64,000 nt of DNA. It comes from Sipunculus nudus (lineage: Eukaryota > Annelida > Sipuncula > Golfingiida > Sipunculidae). The DNA is taken from assembly GCA_026874595.1 (NCBI GenBank), contig CM049314.1, positions 64,330,800-64,394,799 of the forward strand, in the 5' to 3' direction. Below the pieces are notes generated by a model. The model was not told where the DNA came from. It searched no databases and was given only the letters and a program-made list of their open reading frames with translations. A program made the position numbers and the translations under genes. Positions within the stretch are counted from its first letter, which is position 1; each line of letters starts with the position of its first letter. Of the stretch, positions 45,653 to 58,305 are shown piece by piece.

Positions 45653-45809
45653 TCAACAGCGTCTGCGCAAGGTGTCGTATACATGTATTTGTCTAATTGG
45701 GTACACTATTGTAAAATGGTTTAAATTGTACCACTTGTTTCAATTTATGCAGATCGGATATTTATGCTATCTCAGATTCTCATAAAATGTCTCATTAGAT
45801 CACTCTTGC

Positions 45810-46434
<625 letters not shown>

Positions 46435-47676
46435 CTAACATGTAAATGGCTTTTCTCCTGTGTGGGTCCTGTTATGTTGAGTAAGATGACTCTTTTGTGA
46501 GAAGGCTCTACCACAATCCTCACATTTAAATGGCTTTTCTCCTGTGTGGGTCCTTTTATGTAAGTTAAGACTATTCCTTTGTGAGAAAGCTTTACCACAG
46601 TCCTCACATTTAAGTGGCTTTTCTCCTGTGTGGGTCCTGTTATGCTGAATAAGAGTTAACTTATGTGAGAAAACTTTACCACAGTCCTCACATTTAAATG
46701 GCTTCTCTCCTGTGTGGGTCCTGATATGCTGATTAAGATTACTCCTTTCTGAGAAAGCTTTACCACAGTCCTCACATTTAAATGGCTTCTCTCCTGTGTG
46801 GGTCCTGATATGCTGAATAAGATTTAACTTATGTGAGAAAGCTTTACCACAGTCCTCACATTTAAATGGCTTTTCTCCTGTGTGGGTCCTTTTATGTAAG
46901 TTAAGACTAGTCCTTTGTGAGAAAGCTTTACCACAGCCCTCACATTTAAATGGCTTCTCTCCTGTGTGGGTCCTGTTATGCTGAATAAGAGTTAACTTAT
47001 GTGAGAAAGCTTTACCACAGTCCTCACATTTAAATGGCTCTTCTCCTGTGTGGGTCCTGATATGCTGATTAAGATTACTCCTTTGTGAGAAAGCTTTACC
47101 ACAGTCCTCACATTTAAATGGCTTTTCTCCTGTGTGGGTCCTGATATGCTGATTAAGATTACTTCTTTGTGAGAAAGCTTTACCACAGTCCTCACATTTA
47201 AATGGCTTTTCTCCTGTGTGGGTCCTTTTATGCAAGTTAAGACAATATCTTTGTGAGAAAGCTTTACCACAGTCCTCACTTTTAAGTGGCTTTTCTCCTG
47301 TGTGGGTCCTGTTATGCTGAATAAGAGTTAACTTATGTGAGAAAGCCGTAGCACAGTCCTCACATTTAAATGGCCTTTCTCCTCTGTGAGTCCTCGCATG
47401 TTGAACAAGACCATTTTGTATTGAAAAGGCTTTACAACAGTCCTTACATTTGAAAGTTGTTTCCTTTGTGTGCGTCACATTTTGAATCAGACCACCCTTT
47501 TTTGAGAAATCTTTACAACAATCCTCACACTTTTCCCCTCTGGGAGTCCCGACATGTTGAGTAAGAGGACTTTTTTGTGAGAAAGCTTCACCACAATTCT
47601 CGCATTTAAGTGGCCTGAATCCTGTGTGGATTTTATAAAGCTGAATAAGCAACTTTTTTGTACCCGTTTCAGACAT
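46435..47676 (-). CDS. C2H2 zinc-finger protein, about 14 tandem fingers
   Basis: The ATG at 47676 (MSETGTKK) gives 413 residues; codons upstream lack another ATG. It consists of about 14 finger units of 28 residues with [17 protein letters not shown] linkers. The first two fingers lack a zinc ligand histidine, the fifth has Ser for its first cysteine, and the others are canonical. The middle alternates a few types (SHKLTLIQH, SQRSNLNQH, SQR.SLNLHK), which shows recent block duplication. Such proteins bind DNA in the nucleus. There is no KRAB, BTB, SCAN or other effector domain, and the frame ends at a TAG that replaces the conserved Glu of finger 15. It may be an exon of a larger gene or, more likely, a decaying copy. 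Confidence 0.8.
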   Translation of the reverse strand: MSETGTKKLLIQLYKIHTGFRPLKCENCGEAFSQKSPLTQHVGTPRGEKCEDCCKDFSKKGGLIQNVTHTKETTFKCKDCCKAFSIQNGLVQHARTHRGERPFKCEDCATAFSHKLTLIQHNRTHTGEKPLKSEDCGKAFSQRYCLNLHKRTHTGEKPFKCEDCGKAFSQRSNLNQHIRTHTGEKPFKCEDCGKAFSQRSNLNQHIRTHTGEEPFKCEDCGKAFSHKLTLIQHNRTHTGEKPFKCEGCGKAFSQRTSLNLHKRTHTGEKPFKCEDCGKAFSHKLNLIQHIRTHTGEKPFKCEDCGKAFSERSNLNQHIRTHTGEKPFKCEDCGKVFSHKLTLIQHNRTHTGEKPLKCEDCGKAFSQRNSLNLHKRTHTGEKPFKCEDCGRAFSQKSHLTQHNRTHTGEKPFTC

Positions 47677-47769
47677 GATGTGGAGTTTAACACACAAAAT
47701 CCTTTTTTTCAGTAGGGTAATCTCTTAACTGAATTTACATTTCAATATCTTTCCACAAATTTATTGATC

Positions 47770-47940
47770 CTGGAGGGGGTTGAAGTTATGCGAGTCCTCA
47801 CCGCATTCCTTATTTTAAAATGGGTTCTCTTCTGTTGCAAGTTTTGTTTAGGTTTAATTTGATACACTTGGCAACTGTCTTCTTTTCGAGTGGGAGCATT
47901 CGTAGCTAAATTGGTTATTTTAGTCACCACCACAGTTCAA
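47770..47940 (-). pseudogene. Heavily decayed zinc-finger remnants upstream
   Basis: On the minus strand, short phrases such as SYECSHSKRRQLPSVSN and ATEENPF.NKECGEDS recall finger and linker spacing but contain stops. They probably mark the eroded 5' part of the array. The likeness is weak. Confidence 0.3.
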
Positions 47941-48149
47941 TGTGTGACATTTATATTGCTATCTCGTGTTAAACCCTTTTTCTATTTTCATATATATCAC
48001 GTGACCACCAGAACAGGTCTTTGGTATCCTCTTATGCACAATTTTCCTGCCTCTTGGTCCACGTTTAAAAATGCGTTCATGTGAAGGTCAGGTGGGCAAC
48101 TGGCTTTCACAAAAGAAACATCTTAATGTATATTCCTCTCCCCACTGTC

Positions 48150-48660
48150 AATCTACAATGAAATAGATATAGGGTATAAAGGTAGGCAGAGCATATAAAT
48201 ATTATGTCTGAAAAACGCGTAGAAATGTCGCAAATAATGAAAGGGTTGGTGACCAAAGTTGTGCAGAATTTCAGGCTGATACATCAAATCAATCCACTCT
48301 TGATATGTGTAAATTAACACAAAATAGATGAACAAGTGGACATCTTTTAAATGTGGTTGTAGGTGCCACCTATGTTGCATACCGGTAATGGACAATGCAA
48401 TGCTAAGATTTGGATGTGTAAAATTAAAGGCTGACACGTCATAAACACTCCTGAGATAAATGTATTGGTGTGTCCACTATGCAAACACGAGGACAGTGGG
48501 AGCCACCTGTCTTGTGCAAAACTGGCATAGATGGATGGATATACAAACTGTCAGGCAGAAACGTCCATTTACATTCAGAGTTCGGTAAAAAGTGACATGA
48601 ATGGGCACTATGATTTTAGGTGGCACCACCAGGCGTGTGTTGAAGATTAAATCTGCCCCC
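48150..48660. repeat. Old family B-like units and C-tract
   Basis: Phrases such as GTAGGTGCCACCTATGTTGCA, CAGAATTTCAGGCTGATACATCAAA and TTTTAGGTGGCACCACCAGG echo family B units at 4.7-6.1 kb with many changes. They are followed by C-tracts at about 48656-48666 and 48842-48856. 48870-49640 is AT-rich with one degraded family A left end near 49400-49424. Confidence 0.45.
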
Positions 48661-49649
48661 CCCCCCTATTTTGAACCAATAAATTATTGTGCCAATCAGA
48701 TTATTTTATCAGAACAAGGGCATACACTTGTTTCTCTGCATTCAAACAATACGTATGCTTAAATAAAAGTTAATGTTATTTATAAAAACACAAAGATACA
48801 TTATAACTCAATTGACTTGGATAGTTTGTTTACAAGGCTTTGCCCCCCCCCCCCCCGAGCTGAGCCTCTTTTGCAAAATCATCAATACATCGACAATAAA
48901 TTACTTATAAATATACCTGAGACAGCCATGTATCATGATCCTGTTAGTGTTTGGGAGGTAGTGTTTGTAAATTTGGCCTTTGTCCTGTCCCATCTGATTC
49001 TAATGTTAAAAGAGGATCATTATATCATGGTAAATCATCCAAAAAATGCACGTGAAGGTTTCAGAATAGTCTGAATAGTCTATTAAGAGTATGTATATAT
49101 GATCTCATATATACTATGCATGGTTAACGTTTGGGCTACTAAGTAATGTTTTTGTTGGGATTGTTTTTCATTTCTGATGTGCTTTTAGGTAGCGTGTATT
49201 GTTCTTGTACACTACAAAGATTCATTTAGTATACAATTCCATCACCATTCATGTCCAACTGATCGAGTATAACAGTTAAATCTTCCGATAACTGATAATG
49301 TCATATACATTTGTCTAATCGAACTGAACAGACTTTAAAGCTAATAAATCGTACACATATTTCATGAATAAATTTTCATATTACATGTAGATTGAATAAG
49401 TCATGTTGTCACGGTGCTCAGCTGTAATTGATTCTGAGAATATTTGTAAGAAATCCTAGTGGTTGTGTTGACCGCGCACTTTTATGGACTACATGAAAGA
49501 TGTATGAGTCTCATGATCACAAACATGTATTTGTAAAAATTTCAGTGTTTCAACTAAATGACTGTTTTATGCATTTAAATATATCCACTTGGATTATACA
49601 AAACCCAGCAAATTATAGAACAATGGACATGAGCTGAGGCATAACAATG

Positions 49650-52600
49650 GACCCATGGATCACGTCGCTCAGCTGATCATGATTGGACTATTAATGTATC
49701 ACGATTGTGATACTATATTGAGTCGATAAAGCTTATAAATATCATGGTCATGTTGTGCTTTTATAAAGGAATATAATGTAATATGCGAGTAAATGAAATA
49801 TGAAATAACCTAACTGATGGATTAATATGGAGTAAAATATAGTGGTTTATTTTTTATTTATTTGGGAGAGGTTGAAAAAAAGCAACTTATTTTGGCAAAT
49901 ATGAATGCAATGACAGTATACTAAGCAGTGGTATAATGATGATAAGGCTATTTGTTGAAGGATCTAAAGTGTATGGATGCCTGCAAGATTTCAATTTGAC
50001 AGATATAAGGTTATGATTAACTATGCTGATGAGGGGATTTATGAATTTGTGACTGTATGACATGATGTCTCTTTGGTCTTGACAAGGTACATTATTTTGA
50101 TGCCCATCACGTTTACACATTTCACAATATTGACATAATTTCTGGCATGTACATAGGTACAGACAACTAGTCAACAGTACTGAAACACCTGGAAGGTTAA
50201 AATCTAAAATATTATGAAATGCAGATAAAGTTTGAGAGGATGAGGTAATCTAGGCCATGGTTGGTTGATATGATTGAAGAAATTGTTGCAAATAATATTT
50301 TGAGATCTGACCATGCGTTTCCATTGGTTGCCTTTTTGGTAAGCTGTTGACAGTTCAACAGTTTACACATTTGTCTCATGAGATCCAATTTATTCAGTAA
50401 ACCTTTTCTTATCAATTTTATGGTATGTATACAGTTGCCATAACGTCCCCACTCCACAGGTGGAATGACTTGATGGGGGGGGGGGGGGTGTTTTATGATC
50501 AGAGTTACAACGCCTCTGTCTCTCTGTAGATACTTTCTTTAATTATTAAATGTTATGCTATAGCCATAGAACTATTGTTCACAGAGCCAAGAAGCAAAGA
50601 CTCAGTGGGGAGAAGATGGGGATGGCTTAGAGTTAGAACATCCATACATATACATACAGGATATGAATTTAATTCAACAGTGCTTATAAGAAAAAAAAGG
50701 TTATTCATGATCACTAAATATTTAAACTGGCAGAAAGATGGAGAAACAAATCAAATCATTTTTTTTCCCATTCTACTGAGCCAGGAAAAAATTAACAATA
50801 TTCCTGTTTATCATTACATCAGTTTTTTTCCAGGTTTACAAATGTTACTATACATTAACAGTACAACATATATATTTGATTGTGAATATTTCAGTTGGTT
50901 CACATTTCAAAATTGCATCAACATTTATAGCTAATGTTTTTAGTTTATAGTACCTTTCAACATAATGGGATGGAGGGAGGAAGGGAGGCAATTAAGGTGA
51001 GAGAGAGAGAGAGAGCGAGAAAGAGAAAGCTAGACTGCTAGAGAGGGAGAGAAAGGGAGAGGCTCTCTGGTAATCACTGCCTGACCCAGCCTGACCCTGA
51101 CACTCACAGAGGCAGTAGGTCAGACATGAAGGTGTTCTGTAACAGCCTAGTTCACTGCATTTATACTGACCTGATGTAAACAATCAAGATATGGTGCTTG
51201 AAAACTTAAATGAAATCTACAGTTTTGATAAATTTGTTTCAAATTTCAGATTTTAACAGATGAAATGCTTATGTAAACATGCTGTGAAAATTAAATCCAT
51301 AGCGCTAACAGGAAAAATTTGATTTTTTTAATCATATCACAAAAAAAAGAAAAGTATTCTCAGCTATGAAACTTATACATGTGTTAAAAAAAATCCAAAG
51401 ATCAAAACACCCAATATATTATACCAGCAGCAAACTCTAGTTGGGAATGTTTGATTTTATTAACTGAAATAAAGGAATCAGTAATATGTATTTTGATTTT
51501 TAGCCAGTATCAAGTAACAACTGATACAACCATGAGTCTTAATGTCATTAGTCAAACACATTAACATCTTTAATGAGCACTTGTCTGAGTAATATTTTAA
51601 ATTTTTGACGTGTAATAAATATAACCAAAAAGTTAAACACCTGGAAAAGACCTGGAAATTTATATTAATTTAAAATAATCAAATGCATCCTTGTCTATCA
51701 TTATCTTGCTTCATATAATCTTATAATAGTAAACAACAATTTTATTTAATTATTTATTTTTCATTCTTATGGTTGCAATGAAAAATACCTAATGGTGACT
51801 GCATGGTGTCATTTGAAATACATTTTTGGCCATCCATGGACGATCCATAATCAGTAATTGCAAAGTAATTCTCTGTAACTCATTAACTATAAAATTCCTT
51901 TTCCATTTATTTTTCTTGAAGTTCTTATCATAAACCCATAATTTAAAATGTATTGTTATATTTATGGCCAAAACGATTACTAGAGGAGGGGGGTTGAATA
52001 GTTAGATCCATCTGCAGCCACCAGCTGGCTGGCTGCAGAGTGCCTCGCTTCAAGCATGCATAAATGGCCTGAAAGGTCAATGTGGGGACATATAAAGGGG
52101 CTTCAATACAGCCTAGGTGTGACATGGTCTCAAAAAAACTTTAATAAAAGCTAGTTTTTGTTAAATTACTTTTAAAACTTCAGAATTTAGAAGCTAAAAT
52201 CCTTACGAGTGCAAGACATGAACATTAAATCAACAGTGCTTACAGGGAAAAAAGTTGGGCCAAATTTAAGGTACTGATTTTATATTTATGCTAATAACTT
52301 ATAAAATTTGAAAAAATTCAGAACTAATTTTGGGAATACAATTGAATCTTGATTAAATAATGTTATATCCCTGGCAAAAATTCTCTACCTTCAGCAATTC
52401 TCATATTAAGGGAGTAAATATATTTCTTGATTTTTTACAATGTGCATTATGTTTGGGCCCATAACTTAAAACAATTACGCAATACTGACATAATTTCTAG
52501 CCATGTGCATATAAAGTGTATAGAAGAATATGTATATTATATATGGTCAAAGTCAGATCAGTGGTTTTGACATTAGGCAGTCTTGAAGTGTAACAATGGG

Positions 52601-52838
52601 TTTTTAATGGAAAACGGAGGTTTTGTCTTAATATTTTAAAGGAACGAAGTCCGATTGGCCCAATTTTGGTATGGTAGGAGATTTTGGGGACATCTAATGG
52701 TATGCAGAATTTCGTAGGTCCAACGGTTTCAAAATGTGCCAGTTTAATGGACGGACGGACAAACGGAAGGACGGATGGAAAGCCGATGTACAAAGAACCA
52801 CGACTATAGCTCAGATGACTTATAGTCAGCTGAGCTAA
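49650..52838 (+). mobile_element. Family A element (long subtype), both ends present
   Basis: Left end GACCCATGGATC (49650-49661) then GCTCAGCTGA. Right end: GGACGGAC microsatellite (about 52750-52785), then a stem-loop 52809-52835 with arms GCTCAGATGACT and AGTCAGCTGAGC, and TAA. It is 3.2 kb with no coding capacity. A G-run (about 50475-50487) and a GAGA tract (51000-51060) lie inside. Its right third is shared with the copies ending at 41903 and 59662. Confidence 0.65.
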
Positions 52839-53029
52839 TAAAAAAACATTTGATCATTAACAGAAATATATGCTGTAAAATATTAAATTTTTTTATTTTC
52901 AAATGAGCATAAACTTTTTTTTGATAAGCAAGTTAAAACAAGCCAAATAGGTACACCTTGCATCTGCACTGTGATATATATGAACCTTGTACCCTGAAAC
53001 TATTTAATGGTTCAATAAGGAAAACAAGG

Positions 53030-53364
53030 GACCCTTAGGTCACGGTGCTCGGCTGAAGTAGACCTTGAAGGTAAAAAAATTGAGAAAAAGTCTGAGAAGA
53101 AGAGATAATATATGTCATGGTTGTTATGTCTGATTTGAATTGATGAATGAGGAATTGTTGCAAAATAATGTTTTTGGATCTGACATGTTTTCTAATTGAA
53201 CCATGTGAGCAGTTTTTAAACAGAAGATCTGTACTGTTAGCATGATAATTGGTTGACTCTTATATAAACTGTTGACATGTTAAGCAGATGAAACATTTCT
53301 TCAGTTAGATCCTTACTTTTTAGTGTGTTTGTGTGTAAGGCGGTGGGGGTGGGTACAAAACCTC

Positions 53365-53421
<57 letters not shown>

Positions 53422-53960
53422 TGTAAAATTAATTCAACATTGCTTACATAAGCTAACAACTGATTCATGATTATTAAATATTTAATCATAAACAAAGAGA
53501 TAGACAAACAAATTACTTTATTTCTGATTCTGCTGTGGCAGAAAATAGTGAACAGATCTTTGCACTAGATCATTTTTTTATCATATCAAATCTTTTTTAT
53601 TTTTTAAGTTTTTTTTAACTTTTTTAGTTTTTAATTTTTGTTTTAATTTGCAATATGACATATATATCTGAATATATAAGTCAATTCACAGTTCTGAATT
53701 GCATTATCATTTATCCCTTATTTTCCTTACACAACATCGGATTATGCATACAGATCAGACATGTGGTATTCGTTTTCAGTATTCATATTCCTTGTATTCG
53801 AATAAAGGTATTTTCAGTATTTGTATTCTTATTCCAATACATTGATAAAAGGACAAAAATATTTGTATTCGTATTCAAATACATTGCAGAAGTATTCACA
53901 TTCATGAATACTTTTCATGAAAACATGCAGTTTACATTGTTGTTTTTCCATTTGGAAAAA
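53030..53960 (+). repeat. Family A left part with (TA)n and a CAGACATG/GTATTCG insertion
   Basis: GACCCTTAGGTC (53030-53041) then GGTGCTCGGCTGAAG starts a family A copy. A (TA)n run fills 53368-53416. At 53756 CAGACATG opens a patch rich in GTATTCG and its reverse (to about 53910). No right end of family A is recognisable before 55069. Confidence 0.5.
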
Positions 53961-54189
53961 TGTGCCATTATTTCAATAGTGATTGATTTGGACCCACTTA
54001 ACACATGCACACTAACAATCTTATTTACACATTTTGACTTTTTTTTACTTTATCCATATTAAATTAATATTAATGAGTTTATTCTGTCATGTGTATGTTC
54101 ATCTCCTTCAGTCAGACCCTCTTATACATTTATCCTACACCAATGTTCTTTATACATATTAGACAACAGGTACTACATGAGGCAAGCAA

Positions 54190-54930
54190 TGCTGTACATA
54201 TCCTTTGCTCTGTACACTTTATGTCTGATAATGCCACAATGAACTTCCTGTGTATAGGCTGGAGGTAGCTAAGCCAGCATGCTACTAGTCCAAGTCCACA
54301 CAAGTTCAAAGGGTTGAAAGCTTAGTAATTACCCCTGCCTGGTCTAGGTAACAGCCCTGATAGAGATGACAGCTCAGTACCTTACTTGACCAAACCTGAT
54401 GTCCTTTCAGTATCTTGGTAAACCTGTAATTCACATAACTGTGAATTGTGTACCTAGATACAGGTACAAGTAAGTATGCCCAACCCTGTTCAGTGTAAAT
54501 ACCAGCTAGCTTTAGACATGGGGCATGTAGGCAACCCCCTGTATCTATCCTTTGTTGGTCGCTGTATACTAGTGCTGATAATATAATGTTGCAATGAACT
54601 TCCTGTTTAAGAGGCTAGAGGTTGACCAGCTTGCTAGCCAGGTAGCTAGCTACAAAGGCAGCAAGGATGAATGCTTTGTAATTACCCCTGCCTAAGATGG
54701 CCAACTGCCCTGACAGGGGTGACAGCTTCTTACATGCAATTGACCCAAGCCTGTTGTCCTTTTCAAGAACCAGTATCAAATGTTTACCTGGATTACCTTA
54801 TACCAGGTACAGGAACTTTAGTTCCATGTACAGGTACAAGGTACTTCCTACTCATGACAGCAAGGTACAGATACAGGTGCAGGAACTCTGAATTGTGTAC
54901 CTAGGTACGTGTACAGGTATAGGTACAACC
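54190..54930. repeat. Diverged tandem duplication with GTAC-rich end (copy 2)
   Basis: Two units share GAACTTCCTGT, GCTAG-rich text and GTGTACCTAG in the same order (about 54195-54490 and 54545-54925). The GTAC-rich end (54785-54925) matches 27400-27560. No gene is supported; a 77-codon frame here is a by-product. Confidence 0.5.
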
Positions 54931-55068
54931 ACGATATATAATACTCCATCATTATACGGTTTGGAAATTAATGCGTACACAGCAGATTACGTGAATATTT
55001 TTATTTTGGACTAAAATACATTCTGCAAGTGTGATTACATGATGATTGCTGTTAATAGTATTAAACAA

Positions 55069-55938
55069 CTAGAATACGGGTAGTCGACAAGCGACTACGT
55101 GTATCCGCTAAAATCAGAGTAGGACGGGTTGAGTGAGGCATGGATTGAGTAGCAAGGGGGAATAGAGTTACATGTGTTACATATTAGAATGGATGTCTGC
55201 TACGTAAACATGATTGTAGGTGGCGCCACCTGCTATTTGAACGAGAAACTATCCAAGATGTATACACATGCAAAATTTCAGGTTGAAAAGTCAAACCACT
55301 GCAGAGATATGAGTGATTTTATCCCACAGCAGATGGACGCTGTGCAAAAATGGCTGCAGCCATCCATCCAAGGGCTACATTTGTGTAAACAATTTTTCCT
55401 GATTGGTCGAACAAAGCCGGAGATATAAGCATGGATGTCTACAGCGTGAATGTGAATGTAGGTGGCGCCACCTGTCATAAAATCAAGAAAGCTATGTAGG
55501 ATGTATGCGCATGCCAAATTTCAGGTGAATTAGTCAAACCACTGCAGAGATATGAGTAATTTTAACCCAAGGCAGATGAACAGATGGACACTGTGCAAAA
55601 ATGGCTGCAGGTGGCGCCACCATTTTATGTGTATGTTTTAAAGCTATCCAAGGTCTACATTTGTACAAAATTTTTTTCCTGATGGGTCAAACGGTTCCCG
55701 AGATAGGTGGGTTTATGTGTGGAAACAGACGCACAAACGGACACTGGGCAGAGAGGAAAGGCCAGAGGTCAAGGCCAATTGGTTAGGCACCAGTTCACAC
55801 GTGACCCGATAATTGGTGTAAGTTTCGGAAAATTCTACCCAGTAGTCTCAGAGGAGTTCTCGTGAAAGAAGGCGGCGGCGGGGGCGGCGGAACCCGGTCA
55901 AAAACATAGTATCCGCAAAACTTCATTTTGGTGGGTAC
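55069..55938 (+). mobile_element. Family B element (copy B3), complete, 0.87 kb
   Basis: Left end CTAG (55069-55072), then a hairpin with stem TAGTCG/CGACTA and loop ACAAG (55081-55097), then GTATCCGCTA. Right end: a hairpin at 55909-55938 with arms GTATCCGC and GTGGGTAC (8 pairs including two G-T) extended by AAA/TTT. GGTGGCGCCACC is at 55219, 55461 and 55610. A GGCGGCGG tract precedes the right hairpin. It is the short relative of the copies at 4627 and 33188. Confidence 0.75.
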
Positions 55939-55959
55939 AAAAATGATACTTGATAGTTT

Positions 55960-56140
55960 TTTTTTGTTTCAGTAAATTATTTTCATGTTGATATTCATGA
56001 ATACATTTGTATTTGTATTCGTATCTGTATTCGAATACATTTCTGTTTTGGAGTATTTGTATTCGTATTCCTTTTCGTTTACCCCTGCTGTATTCGTATT
56101 CGAATACATTTCTCATGTATTGGATGCATGTCTGATACAG
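55960..56140. repeat. GTATTCGAATAC-rich patch ending in CATGTCTG
   Basis: The hexamer GTATTC and its complement GAATAC recur many times, ending with CATGTCTG at 56127-56134, the reverse complement of CAGACATG. Similar patches stand at 53756 (opposite orientation), 40330-40460 and 62940-63070. Probably the end of a small DNA transposon family. Confidence 0.45.
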
Positions 56141-57739
56141 ATGTAATTTTTATGAAAAAAATATATATTTTTAATACATTTTTTAATAATAAATATCTGA
56201 AAATATAACCTGATTCAGAATCCACAATTCTAATTTGCCCCCTTTTTGTATCTATAATTTTGCTCATATTTTATCACGTAATGTATAATGATGGGTTTAA
56301 TGTTATTTTTATTTGTTGAAATTATTTAAAGGGAATGAATTTTTTTAAACATGCTACTTTACCAGTGGATTACTCCTTGGTATTGCTATCTCAAGTATAG
56401 TTTTGTATGTTGGAGTGGAGACAGCTTTATAGTTTAGAAAATACAGTTCAAACAGTAATAATTATTGCATTACACTTGGTGAATATTGCTGTGTGTTTTT
56501 GTAGAGGCCGGGCCTGATGTAAAGGGGGCTGGGGTAGGGGATAGGTGATATGAGAATTACCATACACCTGTGACAGCAGGGGTGCTCAACCAGTGTTGCA
56601 TTACTAATCATTAAGGCAGGGCTAAAGTGATCAGAATGGGGCTTGACAATGCAATTAAATAAAATAGGTCCTCTAAATAACAAGGGATCAATGGGTCACT
56701 GTGCTCAGCTAAAGTTGACATTTAAGGTAAAATTAAAAAATAATTCCAAATGGAAATAAAGCCTGAGAACTAGAAGAATTACAGGCCATGGTTGGACCAT
56801 ATGATATATCCTAATATTGAAACTGAAGCATAATTCATTTAGTGAACATAGGATCTATACTATAAGCATGATCATTGGTTGGCTTTATGGTAAGTTGTTG
56901 ACAGTTCAGCAGTTTCCACATTTTTCAAATCCAACCTATTTTATTATTATCCTTAAACCAAAATTGCATTTTTTTTTCAAATATATAAATTGATTATATA
57001 AATATCTGCAATATTACACAACTGAATATATGTTTCTTTCAAATTTCAGACTTTAATGGCTTTAATCCATCATCATGCAGCATATGAAAGTTATTTCAAC
57101 AGTGCTTATAGGAATAATTTCATAATTAATACATATTTAATGATAACGGAGAGATGATGGACAGACAGAGCTGATCACTTTATGTTCCATTCTCCTGAGG
57201 CAAGAATATGTTTCAATTAGATCTTAATTTTTTCTTATACAGTTATTTTAAAAATTAAATAAATTTTACACATCTGCAACAAAAGCTTATGTCCCAGTGC
57301 ACAGGTGCAAAGGAATCAATGGCAGGGGTGGGGGATTTACAACACTTGTGCATATACATACAGGGCAAGCAAAGCCTGATCTCCAATTCTGCTGAGGCAG
57401 GAAAATAATGAACAAATGTTTGTATTAGATCCTCATATTTTTTATCACATCATTTTTTTTTAAGTTTATATTTCTATACATTTCCAATAGAACATGTATA
57501 TATATAAGCATATGAATCTAAAACTTGATTCATATATCATCATAAATCTCAATCTTGTCAGATAACAGCACATCATGCATACAAATGTATATATTTATTT
57601 TTTATCACAAAAATATATCTTTTAAATTTGCAAAACAAAAATTTCTAAAAATAATACCTGATTCAGATTTCACAATTCTAAATTGTGCCTTTATGTATCC
57701 ATATTTTGCTTCATATTTTATACATTTATGCATACTGAT

Positions 57740-57900
57740 CAGACATGGGGTGATTACTTTATAAATGTAATCGATTTCGATTACGATTGCATACACAAAG
57801 TAATTGATTACGATTACGATTACACCGCTGAAAAAATAAATGTAAACAATTATGATTACGAAAACTTCAAAAAGTAATCATGATTGCAATCATGATAACA
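57740..57900. repeat. CAGACATG end with GATTACGATTAC cluster
   Basis: CAGACATG (57740-57747) is followed by clustered GATTAC/GTAATC words on both strands up to about 57900. The layout equals the CAGACATG plus GTATTCG patches elsewhere, with a different hexamer. Its position about 230 bp from an hAT transposase remnant suggests the terminal region of an hAT element. Confidence 0.45.
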
Positions 57901-58125
57901 AACCTGAATTTTGTCAATAAAGTGAACAGACAACACAAGATTTACACACTGTAAACTTTATGCATGTATCAAGTTATCAATATAAACAGACCACAAATTG
58001 AACAGTGATCCTGCCAAAGTCCAAGTTGAAAAATGTAAAAAGTGTGAATAAAAATAAATAATGTGAGTAAAATATAGATCAATCAATTACAAAAAGCAAC
58101 AGTTATTGATGTCCATGATGTATTG

Positions 58126-58305
58126 TCAAATTGCTTTATAACACCAGTCTCTCAAACAGCATCTGTGACGCAGAGCGGTATATATCCAAAAAACTTTTCC
58201 AGCTACACTAAACAAACTCTCCACTGGGGCTGATGTGGCATGAACAGTCAAAAACTTCCTAGCAAGCTGTGACAGCAGTGGGAATGTGGGAGCTCTGGAG
58301 TGCCA
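58126..58305 (-). pseudogene. hAT transposase C-terminal dimerisation domain, remnant
   Basis: On the minus strand the frame reads W, then APTFPLLSQLARKFLTVHAT, then SAPVESLFSVAGKVF. This is the signature of the hAT C-terminal dimerisation region (FP.LS.LA...L.V.ATSAPVERLFS.AG). After that the frame is damaged: TDAV, expected next, is found in another frame followed by a TGA. Only this end of the gene is present. In an active element the domain drives transposase assembly. Confidence 0.8.
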
